Part shown: positions 6,300 through 7,319 of the stretch, piece by piece
How positions within the stretch are numbered: the stretch's first letter is position 1
Layout: the number at the start of each line of letters is the position of its first letter
NCBI GenBank assembly: GCA_036635475.1
Contig: JAVWQH010000055.1
Span: 1 to 7,319 of the forward strand
From: JAHHUA01 sp036635475
GTDB lineage: Bacteria > Bacillota > Clostridia > Oscillospirales > Ruminococcaceae
Length of the DNA stretch: 7,319 bases
Direction: 5' to 3'
Notes under the pieces: generated by a model
Seen by the model: only the letters and a program-made list of their open reading frames with translations
Told to the model about the DNA's origin: nothing
The model's database searches: none
Program-made: the position numbers and the translations under genes

Positions 6300-7319
6300 T
6301 GAACATTTTAGTTTTAGATGTAGCTGCAAGTGAGAGTGGCGCACTGTCAATACTACAGGAATACTATCGTAATTTTAAAATAGATCATGATAATCAATAT
6401 CTATTCTGTATCAGCACACCAGAGCTTTGTAGTACAAATAATATTCAAGTGCTTAGTTTTCCATGGGTAAAAAAATCGTGGTTTCACCGTATCTGGTTTG
6501 AAGTTTTTTATGTAAATAAAATCGTTAAGCAATTCAAAATAGACCGTGTATTTTCCTTGGAAAATCTTATTTTATCTAATCCTAAATGTGAAAAATGGAT
6601 TTACCTTCACATGGCGGTTCCTTTTATTGATGTGCGATTTTCTATAATGCAAGATCCTCTTATGTGGGTTTATCAAAATATTATGGACAAATTTATTATT
6701 TCATCATTAAGAAATGCGGATAAAATAATTGTCCAAACGCAGTGGATGAAAGACGCATGTATAAAAGTGGCACATCTACAAGCTAAGTCGGTAACAGTAC
6801 AACCGCCTCAAATACAAGAATCTGAAGCCGTACACTGTGTAAAACGCTCTGATGTTCGCAATACACTATTTTATCCCGCAACTGCATTGAACTACAAAAA
6901 TCATTTTCGCCTACTATCCGCACTTAAACAAATGCAGAATCACGGAACTCTTGGAGATTTGTGCTTAAATCTAACATTATCCGGAGATGAAAACACACTT
7001 GCAAAAAAACTATTCAGTTTTGTAGCAGACAATCATCTTCCTGTAAAGTTTTTGGGAAAACTGCCTAAAGCTCAGGTTGTGCAACTTTACGCAAGCAGTA
7101 CGTTAATTTTTCCTTCTTATGTAGAAACCTTTGGACTACCGCTTTTAGAAGCCAGAAAAGCGGACACCTTGATTTTGGCATCAAATTGTAGCTTTTCAAG
7201 GGAAATTCTTTCTGACTATGATGCTGTGACTTATTTCAATCCACTTGATACCAATGAAATTTGCGCAACGATTGAGAAACATCTGTCCATACAGGCAACA
7301 TCTGATAGGAATACAAAAA
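6299..7319 (+). CDS. GT4 family glycosyltransferase, 3' end outside the window (partial)
   Basis: An ATG at 6299 with GGAG at 6289-6292 (six-base spacing) opens a frame with no stop to the window end, giving 340 residues. The C-terminal half has clear GT4 motifs: FYPATALNYKNH (191-202), LTLSGDEN (225-232), VKFLGKL (249-255) and FPSYVETFGLPLLEA (271-285), which contains the E-x7-E pair Glu276/Glu284 that contacts the donor nucleotide-sugar. SREI at 300-303 is also typical. The N-terminal half, with IYLHMAVPF (101-109) and an aromatic-rich region, fits an acceptor-binding domain near the membrane. It likely adds another sugar to the lipid-linked repeat unit; donor and acceptor cannot be told from sequence. 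Probably only a short tail is missing, judged from the usual GT4 length after the E-x7-E motif. It is not similar enough to the WbuB-like gene at 2071 to be a duplicate. Confidence 0.88.
   Translation, partial: MNILVLDVAASESGALSILQEYYRNFKIDHDNQYLFCISTPELCSTNNIQVLSFPWVKKSWFHRIWFEVFYVNKIVKQFKIDRVFSLENLILSNPKCEKWIYLHMAVPFIDVRFSIMQDPLMWVYQNIMDKFIISSLRNADKIIVQTQWMKDACIKVAHLQAKSVTVQPPQIQESEAVHCVKRSDVRNTLFYPATALNYKNHFRLLSALKQMQNHGTLGDLCLNLTLSGDENTLAKKLFSFVADNHLPVKFLGKLPKAQVVQLYASSTLIFPSYVETFGLPLLEARKADTLILASNCSFSREILSDYDAVTYFNPLDTNEICATIEKHLSIQATSDRNTK

Noticed and set aside
5754..6350. Antisense open frame of 198 codons
   Set aside because: It lies opposite the highly conserved WecB-type gene and the start of the next gene. 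Its translation shows no recognisable motif and no ribosome binding site pattern, so it is a reading-frame shadow.
1..7319. CRISPR array, insertion sequence, tRNA/rRNA or intrinsic terminator
   Set aside because: Reading through the window I found no regularly spaced repeats, transposase, terminal inverted repeats, RNA gene signatures or GC-rich hairpin followed by a T run; intergenic spaces are too short for most of these.

Overview
The window looks like an internal stretch of a surface-polysaccharide (capsule or exopolysaccharide) gene cluster from a low-GC Gram-positive bacterium, most likely a member of the Clostridia/Bacillota. This rests on the AT-rich coding sequence, the strong purine-rich ribosome binding sites close to the starts, the tightly packed same-strand genes, and the family types (short CapM/EpsL-type sugar transferase, CapE, WecB and WbuB-like proteins). 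The lineage is an inference; no rRNA or taxon-specific marker is present.

All genes are on the plus strand. Positions 3-179 hold the end of an upstream gene I could not identify with confidence. A stand-alone phosphoglycosyl transferase (189-803) follows and probably starts repeat-unit synthesis on undecaprenyl phosphate. It overlaps by four bases a complete NAD-dependent epimerase/dehydratase (800-1645). Next comes the broken C-terminal part of a second, different epimerase (about 1650-2043), which has lost its N-terminal Rossmann half and carries an apparent one-base frameshift. A WbuB-like GT4 glycosyltransferase (2071-3264) has its own strong ribosome binding site. It leads into a tightly coupled three-gene nucleotide-sugar module: a CapE/FnlA/WbvB-type UDP-GlcNAc 4,6-dehydratase/5-epimerase (3264-4310), an RmlD-like reductase (4307-5164) and a WecB/CapG/WbvD-type 2-epimerase (5175-6299). 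A second GT4 glycosyltransferase (6299 onward) is cut by the window end.

How the genes fit together: the three-enzyme module turns UDP-GlcNAc into a UDP-2-acetamido-2,6-dideoxy-L-hexose. The usual assumption would be UDP-L-FucNAc. However, the middle enzyme is a short RmlD-like protein without the C-terminal cupin domain of CapF/WbjC, which matches the WbvR arrangement known for UDP-L-RhaNAc/UDP-L-QuiNAc instead. The flanking GT4 enzymes probably add this sugar and a further one to the lipid-linked acceptor. Flippase, polymerase and chain-length genes would lie outside the window.

I see no RNA genes, CRISPR arrays, insertion sequences, intrinsic terminators or gene-free stretches over 300 bases. 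The window is mostly conventional. The points most worth a second look are the epimerase relic (a likely recombination scar) and the sugar-product question in the L-hexosamine module.
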